From an uncultured Nocardioides sp. (GTDB taxonomy: Bacteria > Actinomycetota > Actinomycetes > Propionibacteriales > Nocardioidaceae): a stretch of 64,000 nt of DNA. Both the position numbers and the translations under genes were made by a program. How positions within the stretch are numbered: the stretch's first letter is position 1; each line of letters begins with the position of its first letter. Shown one piece after another: positions 33,677 through 45,104 of this stretch. The notes under the pieces are model-generated. The model was not told where the DNA came from. It worked only from the letters and a program-made list of their open reading frames with translations, and ran no database searches. The DNA is taken from positions 1 through 64,000 of the forward strand of contig CADCUM010000079.1 of the NCBI GenBank assembly GCA_902805885.1. The letters are read 5' to 3'.

Positions 33677-36640
33677 TCAGCCTCGGCGCGCCAGCAGGCG
33701 TCGTACGGCGTCGTCGACGAGCGTCTCGGCGCGTCGGTCGAAGCTGTGCTCGGCGACGATCCGGAGGGCGATCTCGCGGCGCGTGGAGTGGTCAGGGAAC
33801 TGCTCGTACGGCGGCTCGACGAGGCGTGCGAGCTCGTTCTCGTCGCCGAACGTCTGCACGAGCCCGCCGAAGATCTGCTCGATGCCGTCGATCGAGTCGC
33901 TCAGGATCCGGGCTCCGCACGCCGCGGCGTCGAAGAGACGGTTGGACGCGAAGCCGTCGCGGCGCATGTCGCGGTGGTGGTCGTTGAGCACCACCCCGGC
34001 GGAGGCGTAGAGCGCCCCCACCTCCTCGTTCGCGACGCCGTTGGAGGTGATCCGCTCGCGCGGGACGAACTCCGCCCAGTCCTTCCCGTGCAGCGCGAGC
34101 GGCACGCCGACGGCGAGGGCGCTGCGGACGGCGAAGCGGTAGACCCCCCGCGAGTTGCCCACGAACACCACCGGCGGCCCGGTGTCGGGCTCCGCCCGGT
34201 CGGGGTGGAACCACCGGGCGTCGGTGCACTGGAGCAGGGGGGTCACCGTCACGCCCCAGTCGCGACTCACCCGGTCGGACCAGCTCAGGCTGGCGGCGTA
34301 GACGGCGTCGAAGCCGGCGACCTCCGCCGGGGTCACCATGTCCGGGTGGCTGATCACCCACTGGAGGTTGAGCAGCCCGGGCCTGGGGGTCACACGGTCG
34401 AGGCCGCGCAGCACCAGGAGCACGTCGTCGTGGTCGCGGGAGTCGCGGTCGCGCGCGTCGCGGCGGTCGACCGCGACGTGCTGGCCATGCCGTTCGAGGG
34501 CGTCGGCCAGGGAGCGGGCGAAGAAGGTGTCGCCCCACTTGTCGCCGCGGGCGGCGGCGGGAGCGGCGATGTCCAGCGCCCAGCGCAGGCGCGGGGGTGA
34601 CTCGTGGATGCCGTCGATCGCCCGCACGACCGCCTCGGGCACGAGCACCGGCTCCGTGCTCCCCTCCGGGTCCACGCGGCGGCTGCGCTGGTCGGTCACC
34701 TCGAACCCCGCCCGCGCCAGCAGCTCGGCCGTGGTGTCGGGGGGAGGGGCGACCCGGTCGCGCGCGAGGCAGGCCAGCGCCTCGACGAGCTCCTCCGGCT
34801 CCGCGTACGCCCGGCGCGAGGTCACCACCGCCTCCGGGACCAGCACGGTGCGGCCCAGGCCGGCGGCGTGCGCGCGCAGACCGAGGTCGGTCTCCGCGAG
34901 GACGGAGCGGAAGCGCGCGTTGAGCCCGCGCAGCGCGATCGCCGTGGACGTGTGCAGCGCGACCAGGGGGGAGGCGGGTGCGGAGACGGCGCACCGGCCG
35001 AGCCGTCGGGCGTCGGCCGCGGGATGTCCCTCGAGGAGGAGGGCGGGATGGGCGTGCGTGGCCGCGAACCGGGCACCGGCGCTGAGGACGGTGCCGTCGA
35101 GGCCGAGGACGAGCGTCTGGACCAGTGCCACGCCCGGCTCCGCGAGGGCCTCGGTGAGCAGCACGGAGAGCGTGAGGCGCGGCGGCATCACCTCGGGTCG
35201 CACCAGGACCGTCGTCCCCCCGGCGACCCGGGACATGCCGACGTTGGCGGCCGCCGACGCGTTGACGTCGGCCGCGACCGGCACGAAGCGGGCTCCGTCG
35301 ACCACGGCGGCCAGGGTCTGGGCGAGCATGTGGTGGGCACGACGGAGCCGGACCCCCACCGCGACCAGCTCGGCGCCGGACGGCGGGACCGTGCTGAACC
35401 ACTCGACGGTGCGCCGCGGCTCCGCCCCCAGCGGGACGACGTAGCTCACCAGGTCACCGTCGAGCTCGCGCGTGCCCGCGCCCTCCCAGTCGACGAGCTG
35501 ACGCTCCAGCACGAACGAGTCCCAGTCGTCGCTCGGCGTGGAGGGAGGCGTGTCGGCGCGCCGGGCGACGGGGAGGTCGATCGCCTCGAGGTCGTGGGCG
35601 CGGCTGAGGCGCAGCACGAGGTCGCGGTCGGCTGCGGCGTCCAGGGACTCGTCGAAGCCGCCGACGTCCTTGATGGCGTCGCGACGCAGGAGCATGGTGG
35701 TCAGGTCCACCGGGCGCCCGGCGAGCAGCTCGTCGCGGTTGCGGGCCGACCCCCCGGCCGCGGCGTGCACCCCGGCGAGCCCACGCTCACGCGCGTGCGC
35801 GAGCAGGGTCGCCAGCTGGTCGGGGGCCCAGGCCCGACCCGGGGCGAGGAAGGCGACGTGGTCCCCGGTGCCGTGCTCGAGCGCGGCGTTGCCGGCCGCC
35901 CCAGGTGTCGTGCGGTCCTCGCGGACCACGGTGATGCGCCCGTCGAAGGCCGCCAGCCCGGTGAGGACCGGGACGCTGTCGTCGACCGAGCCCCGGTCGA
36001 CCGCCACGAGCTCCCAGTCCGCGAACGTCTGGGCCTGCAGCGACTCGACCGTCTCCCGGAGCAGGGGCCCCTCGTCCTGGACCAGCACCACCACGGTGAC
36101 CGCCGGAGTCCCGGTCGTCTCTGGCACGGTCCCGGAGGGCTGGACCGGCACCGGGCGGCGGCGCACGACCTCCTCCCGCCACGAGGTCGCGGACCGGATC
36201 GCGGCCGCCCGGTAGGTCCCCCAGGTCACCCGGCGGGGCAGGAGCCGGGTCGGCAACGGGGTCTCCGGGGTGGCGACCGAGAGCCAGTAGGACAGCGGGC
36301 CGTACTCGTGCAGGCGCGCCTCCGGGTGCGCCGCGAAGATGACGCGGGGCTCGACGAGGGGGTGCGGCGCGAGGCGGTTGCGGCGGCGGCGCTCCCCGAC
36401 GTACCAGAGGACGGGGTGCGGGGTGCGCTGGCCGGCCTTGCGGCGGCCGAGCCACGAGGCCTCGAAGAGCGGGTGCGGCGACACGTCGCCGGCGACGACC
36501 ACCGCCTCCGCCGCCTCCCGGTCGGTGTCGAAGGTGGTGCCGAGCTGCGCCGAGACGTACTCGGCGTCGATCAGCCCGGCCGCGACGAGCACCTCGGCGG
36601 GATCGTCGAGCCGCGGTGGCTGGCGCCGGTCAGCGCGCAT
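33677..36640 (-). CDS. Large bifunctional glycosyltransferase (GT2 domain plus CgeB-like GT domain)
   Basis: 987 aa. After a 165-residue N-terminal region, a GT2-like domain begins at about 178 (VTVVVLVQDEGPLLRETVESLQAQTFADWELVAVD). A second, more degenerate GT2-like stretch follows near 520-640. The C-terminal 280 residues resemble CgeB/DUF3880 glycosyltransferases (LRWALDIAAPA, NLQWVISHPDMV, FVGNSRGVYR, VLNDHHRDMRRDGFASNRLFDAAACGA). It probably builds a cell-surface polysaccharide or teichoic-acid-like chain. It overlaps the upstream RgpF-like gene by 11 bp. Acceptor unknown. Confidence 0.85.
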   Translation of the reverse strand: MRADRRQPPRLDDPAEVLVAAGLIDAEYVSAQLGTTFDTDREAAEAVVVAGDVSPHPLFEASWLGRRKAGQRTPHPVLWYVGERRRRNRLAPHPLVEPRVIFAAHPEARLHEYGPLSYWLSVATPETPLPTRLLPRRVTWGTYRAAAIRSATSWREEVVRRRPVPVQPSGTVPETTGTPAVTVVVLVQDEGPLLRETVESLQAQTFADWELVAVDRGSVDDSVPVLTGLAAFDGRITVVREDRTTPGAAGNAALEHGTGDHVAFLAPGRAWAPDQLATLLAHARERGLAGVHAAAGGSARNRDELLAGRPVDLTTMLLRRDAIKDVGGFDESLDAAADRDLVLRLSRAHDLEAIDLPVARRADTPPSTPSDDWDSFVLERQLVDWEGAGTRELDGDLVSYVVPLGAEPRRTVEWFSTVPPSGAELVAVGVRLRRAHHMLAQTLAAVVDGARFVPVAADVNASAAANVGMSRVAGGTTVLVRPEVMPPRLTLSVLLTEALAEPGVALVQTLVLGLDGTVLSAGARFAATHAHPALLLEGHPAADARRLGRCAVSAPASPLVALHTSTAIALRGLNARFRSVLAETDLGLRAHAAGLGRTVLVPEAVVTSRRAYAEPEELVEALACLARDRVAPPPDTTAELLARAGFEVTDQRSRRVDPEGSTEPVLVPEAVVRAIDGIHESPPRLRWALDIAAPAAARGDKWGDTFFARSLADALERHGQHVAVDRRDARDRDSRDHDDVLLVLRGLDRVTPRPGLLNLQWVISHPDMVTPAEVAGFDAVYAASLSWSDRVSRDWGVTVTPLLQCTDARWFHPDRAEPDTGPPVVFVGNSRGVYRFAVRSALAVGVPLALHGKDWAEFVPRERITSNGVANEEVGALYASAGVVLNDHHRDMRRDGFASNRLFDAAACGARILSDSIDGIEQIFGGLVQTFGDENELARLVEPPYEQFPDHSTRREIALRIVAEHSFDRRAETLVDDAVRRLLARRG

Positions 36641-37574
36641 CGGCGTACCTCACCCGGGGGAAGAGCGGAGCGAGGGCCGGCGGCGTGGGGTGCAGGCGCT
36701 CGCTGTCGCGGATCGGGTACCACGCCGACGTCTCGTCGAGGAACTCACGCACCCCGGCGAACCGCTCGGGGAAGCGCTTCTCGCAGAGCGTCAGCAGCCG
36801 GCCCGCGTCGAGCTTGTAGGGGTCGTAGCGCAGCGTGTCGATCTTGACGTAGGGCAGGCGCGCGTCGTCGAGGACGCGGTCGGCCAGGCCCCGCGCGGGG
36901 TTCCACGGCTCGCCGGCGCGCTCACGCCACTCCCGCACCTCGGCGCGGCTGCGGGGCAGGGGGGAGCGGTGCGCCGCCCACCACCGCATCCGCTCGCGGG
37001 CGATCCGCCGGTCCTCGGCGGTCTCCTCGAAGTAGGTGCCCGAGCGGAACCCCGCCTCGTAGAGGCACCGCGACATGCCGACCTCGTAGCGGTGGATGAC
37101 CTGGCGGCGCTTGGAGATCGGCTCCATCTCGTCCCAGAACGTCCGGAAGGTGCGGGACCCGACCACCCACGGGCGGAAGGCGATGAAGAACGACTGGATG
37201 TGGGGCGCGAGGCGCTCGGCGGCCGTGAGGCCCCAGAAGTCGCACGGGCGCGAGGCCATCTCGTCGAACACCGGGTCGTAGGAGTCCAGCGCGAAGACGT
37301 AGCTGTCGTTGCAGACCACCACCTCCTCGTACGCCTCGAGGTCGCCGACGGCGTCCAGCCCCACCTTGTAGCTGAAGAAGTCGTAGCCGTAGTTCGAGCG
37401 CTCCACCAGCTGCGCCCGCTCGGAGAGCCACGCGCGGGCCTCGTCCTGCAGGCGCGCGGTCGTGCAGACGACCAGCCTGTCCACCGAGGCGGCGAGCGCC
37501 TCGACCTGACCGCGCACGTGGGGCCGGAGGGCACCGGCCACGTCGTAGTGCGCCATCACGGCCAGTCGGGACAC
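36630..37574 (-). CDS. RgpF-like rhamnan-synthesis glycosyltransferase
   Basis: 314 aa. LAVMAHYDVAGALRPHVRGQVEAL, ERSNYGYDFFSYKVGLD, CNDSYVF and DFWGLT match the rhamnan-synthesis F (RgpF) family that extends rhamnose-rich wall polysaccharides. GTG 37574 lies 6 nt after TAGGGT (minus strand, 37586-37581), so the operon message is probably leaderless. It is translated into the 987-aa transferase, and the pair forms a two-gene wall-glycan unit. No sugar-nucleotide genes are adjacent. Confidence 0.85.
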   Translation of the reverse strand: MSRLAVMAHYDVAGALRPHVRGQVEALAASVDRLVVCTTARLQDEARAWLSERAQLVERSNYGYDFFSYKVGLDAVGDLEAYEEVVVCNDSYVFALDSYDPVFDEMASRPCDFWGLTAAERLAPHIQSFFIAFRPWVVGSRTFRTFWDEMEPISKRRQVIHRYEVGMSRCLYEAGFRSGTYFEETAEDRRIARERMRWWAAHRSPLPRSRAEVREWRERAGEPWNPARGLADRVLDDARLPYVKIDTLRYDPYKLDAGRLLTLCEKRFPERFAGVREFLDETSAWYPIRDSERLHPTPPALAPLFPRVRYADAR

Positions 37575-37612
37575 GGCCGAACCCTAACAAGCGGCTCGGC
37601 CGGCCAGCCCCG

Positions 37613-39460
<1,848 letters not shown>

Positions 39461-39500
39461 CGCCCGCGTCGCACGGTCCCCGGGACGGGTGCCGCCCCTC

Positions 39501-41717
39501 GTGACCGCGGGTGACAGGGCGGCCAGGACCGCCTCGGCCGACGCGCTCTGCCGCACGGCGTACGACGCCTGCGGGGGGCCGGACGCCGGGGTGGCCCTGG
39601 TCGCCGTCGGAGGGTACGGACGCGGCGAGCTCGCGCCCTGCTCCGACCTCGACCTCGTCCTGGTGCACGAGGCGGGCACCGACCCGGGGGGCCTGGCGGC
39701 CGAGCTGTGGTACCCGCTGTGGGACTCGGGCTGGCGGCTGGACCACGCGGTGCGCTCCCTGCCCGCGATGGTCGACGCGGCCGCCGACCTCAAGGTCGCC
39801 CTGGGTCTGCTCGACGCGCGGCACGTCGCCGGCGACCCTGCCCTCACCCTCCGGCTGCGCACGACGATGCTGGCCGACTGGAGGCGCCAGGCCCGCACGC
39901 GCCTGCCCGAGCTGCGGGCGCTGGGGGAGAAGCGTCACGCCGTGCTGGGCGAGCTGGCCCACGCCGCCGTGCCCGACCTGAAGGAGGCCGAGGGCGGGCT
40001 GCGGGACGCCGGGGTCCTCCGGGCGCTGGAGGCGAGCTGGCTGGTGGACGCCTCCACGTCCGCCTCGGAGGCCGCCCGGCGGGCCCTGCTCGACGCGCGC
40101 GACGAGCTCCACGCCGTCACCGGTCGGCCGGGCGACCGCGTCGCTCCCGAGAGCTGGGGACCGCTGGCCGATCGGCTGGGCCTGGCCGACGCGGACCGGG
40201 CCCAGCGGCACGTGCGGTCGCTGGGTCGGAGGGTGACCCACCTGTCCCGCCTCGCGTGGCGCCGTACGGACGCGGTGCTGGCCCGGCCCGCCGGGGAGCG
40301 GGGCCGTCGTACCCCGGCTCTCGTGCCGGTGGCGCCGGGCATCGCCGTGTCGCGCGGCGAGGTCGTGCTGGAGGCCACGGCGCGGGTGGGCGAGGACCCG
40401 ACCCTCCTCCTGCGCGCGGCGGCCGAGGCGGCGGTCCGCGACGTCCCGCTCGCTCCGACGACCGCCGCCCGGCTCGCGCGGGAGTGCACCGACCTGCCCG
40501 TGCCGTGGCCGCCGGAGGCCCGGGACGCGCTCGTGCGGCTGCTGGCCTCGGGCCCGGGACTGCTGCCGGTGTGGGAGACGCTGGAGGAGACCGGCTGCCT
40601 CGGCCGCTTCCTGCCCGAGTGGGAGCGCGTGCGGCTGCTGCCGCACGCCTCCGCGATCCACCGCTTCACCGTCGACCGCCATGTCGTCGAGACATGTGCC
40701 GAGGCCGGCGCGCTCGTCCGTACGGTCGCTCGGCCCGACCTGCTGCTGGTCGCCGCCCTCCTGCACGACATCGGCAAGGGCGGAACCCACGACCACTCCG
40801 TGGCGGGCGAGCCGGTCGCCCGTGCGGCGGCCACCCGGATGGGGTACGACGACCTCGACGTCGGCGTCGTGGCACGGCTGGTGCGGCGGCACCTGCTCCT
40901 GATGACGCTCGCGACCACCCGCGACCCCGAGGATCCCGCGACCGTCGCCGAGCTGATCGCCCACGTCCCCGACGCGGCGACCCTCCACCTGCTGCGCGCG
41001 CTCACCGAGGCGGACGCGAGGGCGACCGCCCCCGCCGCCTGGACGACGTGGCGGGCCTCGCTCGTCGACCGGCTCACCGCCGACGCGCTCGCCGCGGTGG
41101 GCTCCGGTCCCGCCGAGGCGCCGCGCCACGAGGAGTGGGAGCTCGCCGGCGTGGGGGACCGCGACGACCTCGACGTCCGCGTGGAGCCGATCGGCTCGCG
41201 CGCCACCGTGCGGGTCGTGGCGGTCGACCGCGTGGGGCTGCTGGCCGACGTCGCGGGTGCGCTCGCGCACCTGCGGGTGCCGGTGCTCGCCGCTCGGGCC
41301 TGGACGCAGCCGGGCGCGGGGGAGGAGTGGGGGTGCTCGGTCTGGGAGGTGGCGGACCCGCAGGTCGGTGCGGCGGTGCTGCGGGACCGGGTCCGCCGAG
41401 CGGCCGAGGGGAACGGCCCCGTCCACCGGCCGGACCGGGGCGGGGCCGGCGCCCTGCCGCCGGTGGTCGAGGTGCGCGCCGACGCAGCGGACGGGTCAGC
41501 GGTGCTGGAGGTGCGGATGGAGGACCGACCGGGGGTGCTCCACCGGGTGCTGACCGCGCTGGCCGGTCTCGAGCTCACCGTGGCGTCCGCCCACCTCTCC
41601 ACGCTCGGACCCCAGGCGGTCGACGTGTTCTACGTCCAGGAGCAGGGTGGCGTCCGGCCCGGGGACGAGCGCGCGGCGGCGGCCGCCCACGCCGTACGCC
41701 GGGCGCTGGAGGCGTGA
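39501..41717 (+). CDS. glnD: PII (uridylyl/adenylyl)transferase
   Basis: 738 aa. Nucleotidyltransferase domain VGGYGRGELAPCSDLDLVLVH (metal-binding DLD) at the N-terminus, an HD phosphohydrolase domain LLVAALLHDIGKGGTHDHS in the middle, and two ACT domains at the C-terminus (VDRVGLLADVAGALA; MEDRPGVLHRVLTAL). It modifies GlnK by glutamine level. Start is GTG 39501 (GGGACGGG upstream); GTG 39489 is in frame. The N-terminus is shorter than in proteobacterial GlnD. Confidence 0.94.
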   Translation: MTAGDRAARTASADALCRTAYDACGGPDAGVALVAVGGYGRGELAPCSDLDLVLVHEAGTDPGGLAAELWYPLWDSGWRLDHAVRSLPAMVDAAADLKVALGLLDARHVAGDPALTLRLRTTMLADWRRQARTRLPELRALGEKRHAVLGELAHAAVPDLKEAEGGLRDAGVLRALEASWLVDASTSASEAARRALLDARDELHAVTGRPGDRVAPESWGPLADRLGLADADRAQRHVRSLGRRVTHLSRLAWRRTDAVLARPAGERGRRTPALVPVAPGIAVSRGEVVLEATARVGEDPTLLLRAAAEAAVRDVPLAPTTAARLARECTDLPVPWPPEARDALVRLLASGPGLLPVWETLEETGCLGRFLPEWERVRLLPHASAIHRFTVDRHVVETCAEAGALVRTVARPDLLLVAALLHDIGKGGTHDHSVAGEPVARAAATRMGYDDLDVGVVARLVRRHLLLMTLATTRDPEDPATVAELIAHVPDAATLHLLRALTEADARATAPAAWTTWRASLVDRLTADALAAVGSGPAEAPRHEEWELAGVGDRDDLDVRVEPIGSRATVRVVAVDRVGLLADVAGALAHLRVPVLAARAWTQPGAGEEWGCSVWEVADPQVGAAVLRDRVRRAAEGNGPVHRPDRGGAGALPPVVEVRADAADGSAVLEVRMEDRPGVLHRVLTALAGLELTVASAHLSTLGPQAVDVFYVQEQGGVRPGDERAAAAAHAVRRALEA

Positions 41718-41839
41718 CGTCAGGCGCGACCCGAGTCCTGGCGGGAGCGGCGAGGAGTCGGGCGATCGGGTGCCCGGCCGGGTCGGCGGCTAGGCTGGCA
41801 CGACGTACGCCGCTCCGATCCGAGGACTGACCCAGCACC

Positions 41840-43429
41840 GTGTTCGCCACTCTCTCCGACCGGCTCGCCGACACCTTCAAGAACCTCCGCGGGAAGGGCC
41901 GGCTCTCCGACGCCGACATCGACGCCACCGCGCGCGAGATCCGGATCGCCCTCCTCGAGGCCGACGTCGCGCTGCCCGTGGTCAAGGAGTTCGTGGCCGC
42001 GGTCAAGGAGCGCGCCCGCTCCGAGGAGGTCAGCCAGGCCCTCAACCCCGCCCAGCAGATCATCAAGATCGTCCACGAGGAGCTCGTGGCGATCCTGGGC
42101 GGCGAGACCCGCCGGCTGCGCTACGCCAAGAGCGGTCCGACGGTGATCATGCTCGCGGGCCTCCAGGGTGCGGGCAAGACGACGCTGGCCGCGAAGCTCG
42201 CGCTCTGGCTCAAGGAGCAGGGCCGCACCCCGATGCTGGTCGCCGCGGACCTCCAGCGCCCCAACGCCGTGCAGCAGCTGCAGGTCAACGGCGAGCGCGT
42301 CGGCGTACCCGTCTTCGCCCCCGAGGCCGGCAACGGCGTCGGGAACCCCGTCGACGTGGCCCGCGCGTCGGTCGAGGAGGCCAAGCGCAAGCTCCACGAC
42401 GTCGTCATCATCGACACCGCGGGCCGCCTCGGTGTGGATGCCGAGCTGATGCAGCAGGCCGCCGACATCCGCGACGCGGTCACGCCCGACGAGGTCCTCT
42501 TCGTCGTCGACGCGATGATCGGCCAGGACGCCGTCACCACGGCCCAGGCGTTCCTCGAGGGGGTGGGCTACGACGGCGTCGTGCTCACCAAGCTCGACGG
42601 CGACGCTCGCGGTGGCGCCGCGCTCTCCATCCGCTCCATCACCGGCCGGCCCGTCATGTTCGCCTCCAGCGGCGAGAAGATGACGGACTTCGACCTCTTC
42701 CACCCCGACCGGATGGCCTCGCGCATCCTCGACATGGGCGACATGCTCACCCTGATCGAGCAGGCGGAGAAGGCCTTCGACTCCGAGCAGGCGATGAAGG
42801 CCGCCGAGAAGCTCGGCACCAAGGGCGGGTTCACGCTGGAGGACTTCCTCCAGCAGATGATGCAGATCCGCAAGCTCGGCTCGATGACGAAGATCATGGG
42901 GATGCTGCCCGGGATGGGGCAGTTCCGCGACCAGCTCGAGAACTTCGACGAGCGGGAGATCGACCGCATCCAGGCGATCATCCAGTCCATGACCCCCGCC
43001 GAGCGGGACAACCCCAAGATCATCGACGGGTCCCGCCGGGCGCGCATCGCACGCGGCTCCGGGCGCCAGGTCTCCGACGTCAACCAGCTCGTCGACCGCT
43101 TCTTCGAGGCGCGGAAGATGATGGAGCAGATGGCTCGCGGTGGCGGCATGCCCGGGATGCCCGGCATGCCGGGGATGCCCGGGATGCCCGGGGCGGGCCC
43201 TGGCAAGCGCGGAGGCAAGCAGCAGCCGAAGAAGGGCTCGAAGAAGGCAGGCAAGCGCGTCTCGGGCAACCCCGCCAAGGCCGCCCAGGCGAAGGCCGCC
43301 CGTGACGCTGCGGCGAAGGACCGGCCGGCCTCCGACCCGTTCGGCGAGCCCGCCGCAGCGCCGGTGGACTACGAGCAGGCCGCCGCGGCGCTGGACCTGC
43401 CGAAGGACTTCTCCAAGTTCCTCAAGTGA
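41840..43429 (+). CDS. ffh: Signal recognition particle protein Ffh
   Basis: 529 aa. N domain, GTPase with GLQGAGKTTLAAKLA, DLQRPNAVQQLQ, DTAGRLGVD and TKLDGDARGG, then the methionine-rich M domain (FLQQMMQIRKLGSMTKIMGMLPG) that binds 4.5S RNA and signal sequences. After residue 430 comes an MPG repeat (GMPGMPGMPGMPGMPGAGPG) and a Lys/Ala-rich tail, longer than in E. coli. GTG 41840 is preceded by GAGGA; -10 TAGGCT at 41791-41796. Confidence 0.97.
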   Translation: MFATLSDRLADTFKNLRGKGRLSDADIDATAREIRIALLEADVALPVVKEFVAAVKERARSEEVSQALNPAQQIIKIVHEELVAILGGETRRLRYAKSGPTVIMLAGLQGAGKTTLAAKLALWLKEQGRTPMLVAADLQRPNAVQQLQVNGERVGVPVFAPEAGNGVGNPVDVARASVEEAKRKLHDVVIIDTAGRLGVDAELMQQAADIRDAVTPDEVLFVVDAMIGQDAVTTAQAFLEGVGYDGVVLTKLDGDARGGAALSIRSITGRPVMFASSGEKMTDFDLFHPDRMASRILDMGDMLTLIEQAEKAFDSEQAMKAAEKLGTKGGFTLEDFLQQMMQIRKLGSMTKIMGMLPGMGQFRDQLENFDEREIDRIQAIIQSMTPAERDNPKIIDGSRRARIARGSGRQVSDVNQLVDRFFEARKMMEQMARGGGMPGMPGMPGMPGMPGAGPGKRGGKQQPKKGSKKAGKRVSGNPAKAAQAKAARDAAAKDRPASDPFGEPAAAPVDYEQAAAALDLPKDFSKFLK

Positions 43430-43820
43430 GGTCTTGAAGGCACGTCGCCTGGTCGACCAGGCGGGACGCCTGCCGAGCGACACCCACGGTGCGAGGTGCC
43501 TGCCGATCTGCTCTGGTACCCACCTCGATCAGACACCAGCCGCAGGACTAGACCAGTACCTCGGTCGCGTCATGGATCGGCCCGGTGCCTTCTCATCCAC
43601 AGAAGCGCCCACGGACCCGAGACCGTGGGCGCTTCTGCCGTCGTCGAACCTCCGCCGGGCCGGCAGACCCGCCCCCGGCCGACGCCGGGGGCGGCCCGCT
43701 GTGCCGCCCTCGTGCGCCTCGATCCCGGGCGTAAGCCCGTCCTCGGCGTACGCTGCCGGGGACAGCCGCCGCTGCCTCGTGTCCTTCGGACGCTCCGCGG
43801 GGGCTTGAGAGGCGGTCGCC
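43430..43820. other. Spacer ffh - DUF5994: palindrome and terminator
   Basis: 391 bp with no gene I can support. It holds a perfect 18-bp palindrome CGCCTGGTCGACCAGGCG (43446-43463) directly after ffh. It also holds a strong terminator hairpin at 43600-43637, and a TACGCT -10-like box (43750-43755) before the DUF5994 gene. The 135 bp between palindrome and terminator have no good ORF and could be a transcribed tail or a small RNA. Confidence 0.5.
43600..43637 (+). terminator. Terminator downstream of ffh
   Basis: CAGAAGCGCCCACGG (43600-43614) pairs perfectly with CCGTGGGCGCTTCTG (43623-43637), 8-nt loop. It lies 171 bp after the ffh stop. Confidence 0.85.
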
Positions 43821-44369
43821 ATGACGGCGCCGAAGCTGCCGAGATCCGGTCCGCGCGAACCATTCCACGACCCGGGCGTCCTGCGCCTGTGCATGGCGCA
43901 CCCCCGGGTCGATCGAGGGCTCGACGGCGCCTGGTGGCCACGGAGCCGGGACCTGCCCGGCGAGCTCGCCGACCTCGTGGACCACTTCCCGGCCGACCGC
44001 TGTGGACGCATCATCCGGGTCCTGGTGTCCCCCGCAGACTGGAACGCGCGACCTCGACACGTCCTCGTGGGTGGGGGCTACGTCAAGGTGGGCTTCCTGT
44101 CCCAGGACGACGACAGCCACCTGATCCACCTCACGACGTCGCACCGGACGCTGCTCTCGGTCCTCGTGGTGCCCTCTGAGTTCACCCGCGACCAGGGAGA
44201 CGCCGCGCTGGAGGAAGCGACGAAGCACCGGGACACGCGCTCCGCGTCCCGTCTCATCGAGCGGGTGAGGACTGACCGCTCGACAGCGGCGTGGCGCGCG
44301 TCTCGAGAACGACGGATCTCCTGGTGGCGACCGGACCTGGTCGCTTCCGAGTTCAGCAGCCCCACCTGA
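43821..44369 (+). CDS. DUF5994 family protein
   Basis: 182 aa. RVDRGLDGAWWPRSRDLPGELADL and IIRVLVSPADWNARPRHVLVGGGYVKVGFLSQDDDSHLIHL match the actinobacterial DUF5994 family of unknown function. Conserved Trp and Arg residues are in place. The C-terminal 40 residues are basic. GAGAGGCGG precedes ATG 43821. First gene of the accessory block. Confidence 0.85.
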   Translation: MTAPKLPRSGPREPFHDPGVLRLCMAHPRVDRGLDGAWWPRSRDLPGELADLVDHFPADRCGRIIRVLVSPADWNARPRHVLVGGGYVKVGFLSQDDDSHLIHLTTSHRTLLSVLVVPSEFTRDQGDAALEEATKHRDTRSASRLIERVRTDRSTAAWRASRERRISWWRPDLVASEFSSPT

Positions 44370-44430
44370 CGTCGCGACGTGGCAGGGACGCCGCGCAGTC
44401 CCGACGCACCGGGACCGAGCACCGGCGACA

Positions 44431-44468
44431 CAACGCCCACGCGGCCGGGGGCGCCGTCGTGGGCGTTG
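44431..44468 (+). terminator. Terminator after the DUF5994 gene
   Basis: CAACGCCCACG (44431-44441) pairs with CGTGGGCGTTG (44458-44468), with a 16-nt GC-rich loop. Confidence 0.7.
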
Positions 44469-44764
44469 CGGCGCAAGAGAGAAACTCAGTCCCTCCCAAG
44501 GGGGTTGCGCTGCCGTCAACAGTAGACCCCACCGGGCGTGCCTGGCGTGACACGGACGGGGGAACTCTGCCTCCTGCTTCGTCAATCATTCAAGTATGTC
44601 TGCAGATTGCCCCAAGGCCCTTGGCGACCGGGACCCCACCTACCTACCGTGCCAAGCACGACAGGGGTCGGCTGGCACGTGGGGGCGGGTCGGACGGACG
44701 ACCTCCCCGGGGGGTCCAGGGCACCCGCCCGGGCCCCGTGGAAGTCAGGGAGAAGGGGACAGCG

Positions 44765-44950
44765 ATGATCGTCTGGTCGATCGGCACGCACACGAAGCCC
44801 GGCTCAGAGCCGCATGCGGACGAGCAACGTCCCCCTGCCGCCGTACGGCGAGCCGAGCGCCCCGACCTTCCCCAGCGTCTCCCGGGTCTTGCGCTGCTCC
44901 TCGACCGAGGTGGTCCGAGGACACAAGCCGCGCGGCACCCGCGGGGCTGA
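44765..44950 (+). CDS. Doubtful small ORF
   Basis: 61 codons starting MIVWSIGTHTKPGSEP. AGGGAGAAGGGGA lies just before the ATG, which is the main reason to list it, and a promoter-like pair is 115 bp upstream. The C-terminal half is Arg/Pro-rich and looks like random GC-rich translation. Could be a fragment of a lost gene. Confidence 0.25.
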   Translation: MIVWSIGTHTKPGSEPHADEQRPPAAVRRAERPDLPQRLPGLALLLDRGGPRTQAARHPRG

Positions 44951-45104
44951 GCCAGCCCTCGGCCCTCGGTGGCGACGAGGTCTGGACCGGTGGGTCAAGA
45001 CACGCCGGAGGTTTGGTCCACCGCGCCCGGGACCGGCCGCTGGGGGCCTACCGTGTCACCTGCAGGACAGCGCGTCGTCTGCGTCGACCCCGGGAGGAGG
45101 CAGG

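Larger units (their letters stand above)
44370..45104. other. 0.7-kb stretch without a convincing gene
   Basis: A terminator-like hairpin (44431-44468) is followed by slightly less GC-rich DNA. TTGGCG (44621-44626)-N18-TACCGT (44645-44650) is a passable promoter. Several overlapping frames are open but none has clear codon bias or a known motif; the best candidate is the 61-codon ORF at 44765. It may be decayed or hold a regulatory RNA. Confidence 0.5.

Noticed and set aside
43143..43192. ATGCCCGGG-type repeats near the end of ffh
   Set aside because: They encode the MPG repeat of the Ffh M-domain tail, a known kind of feature.
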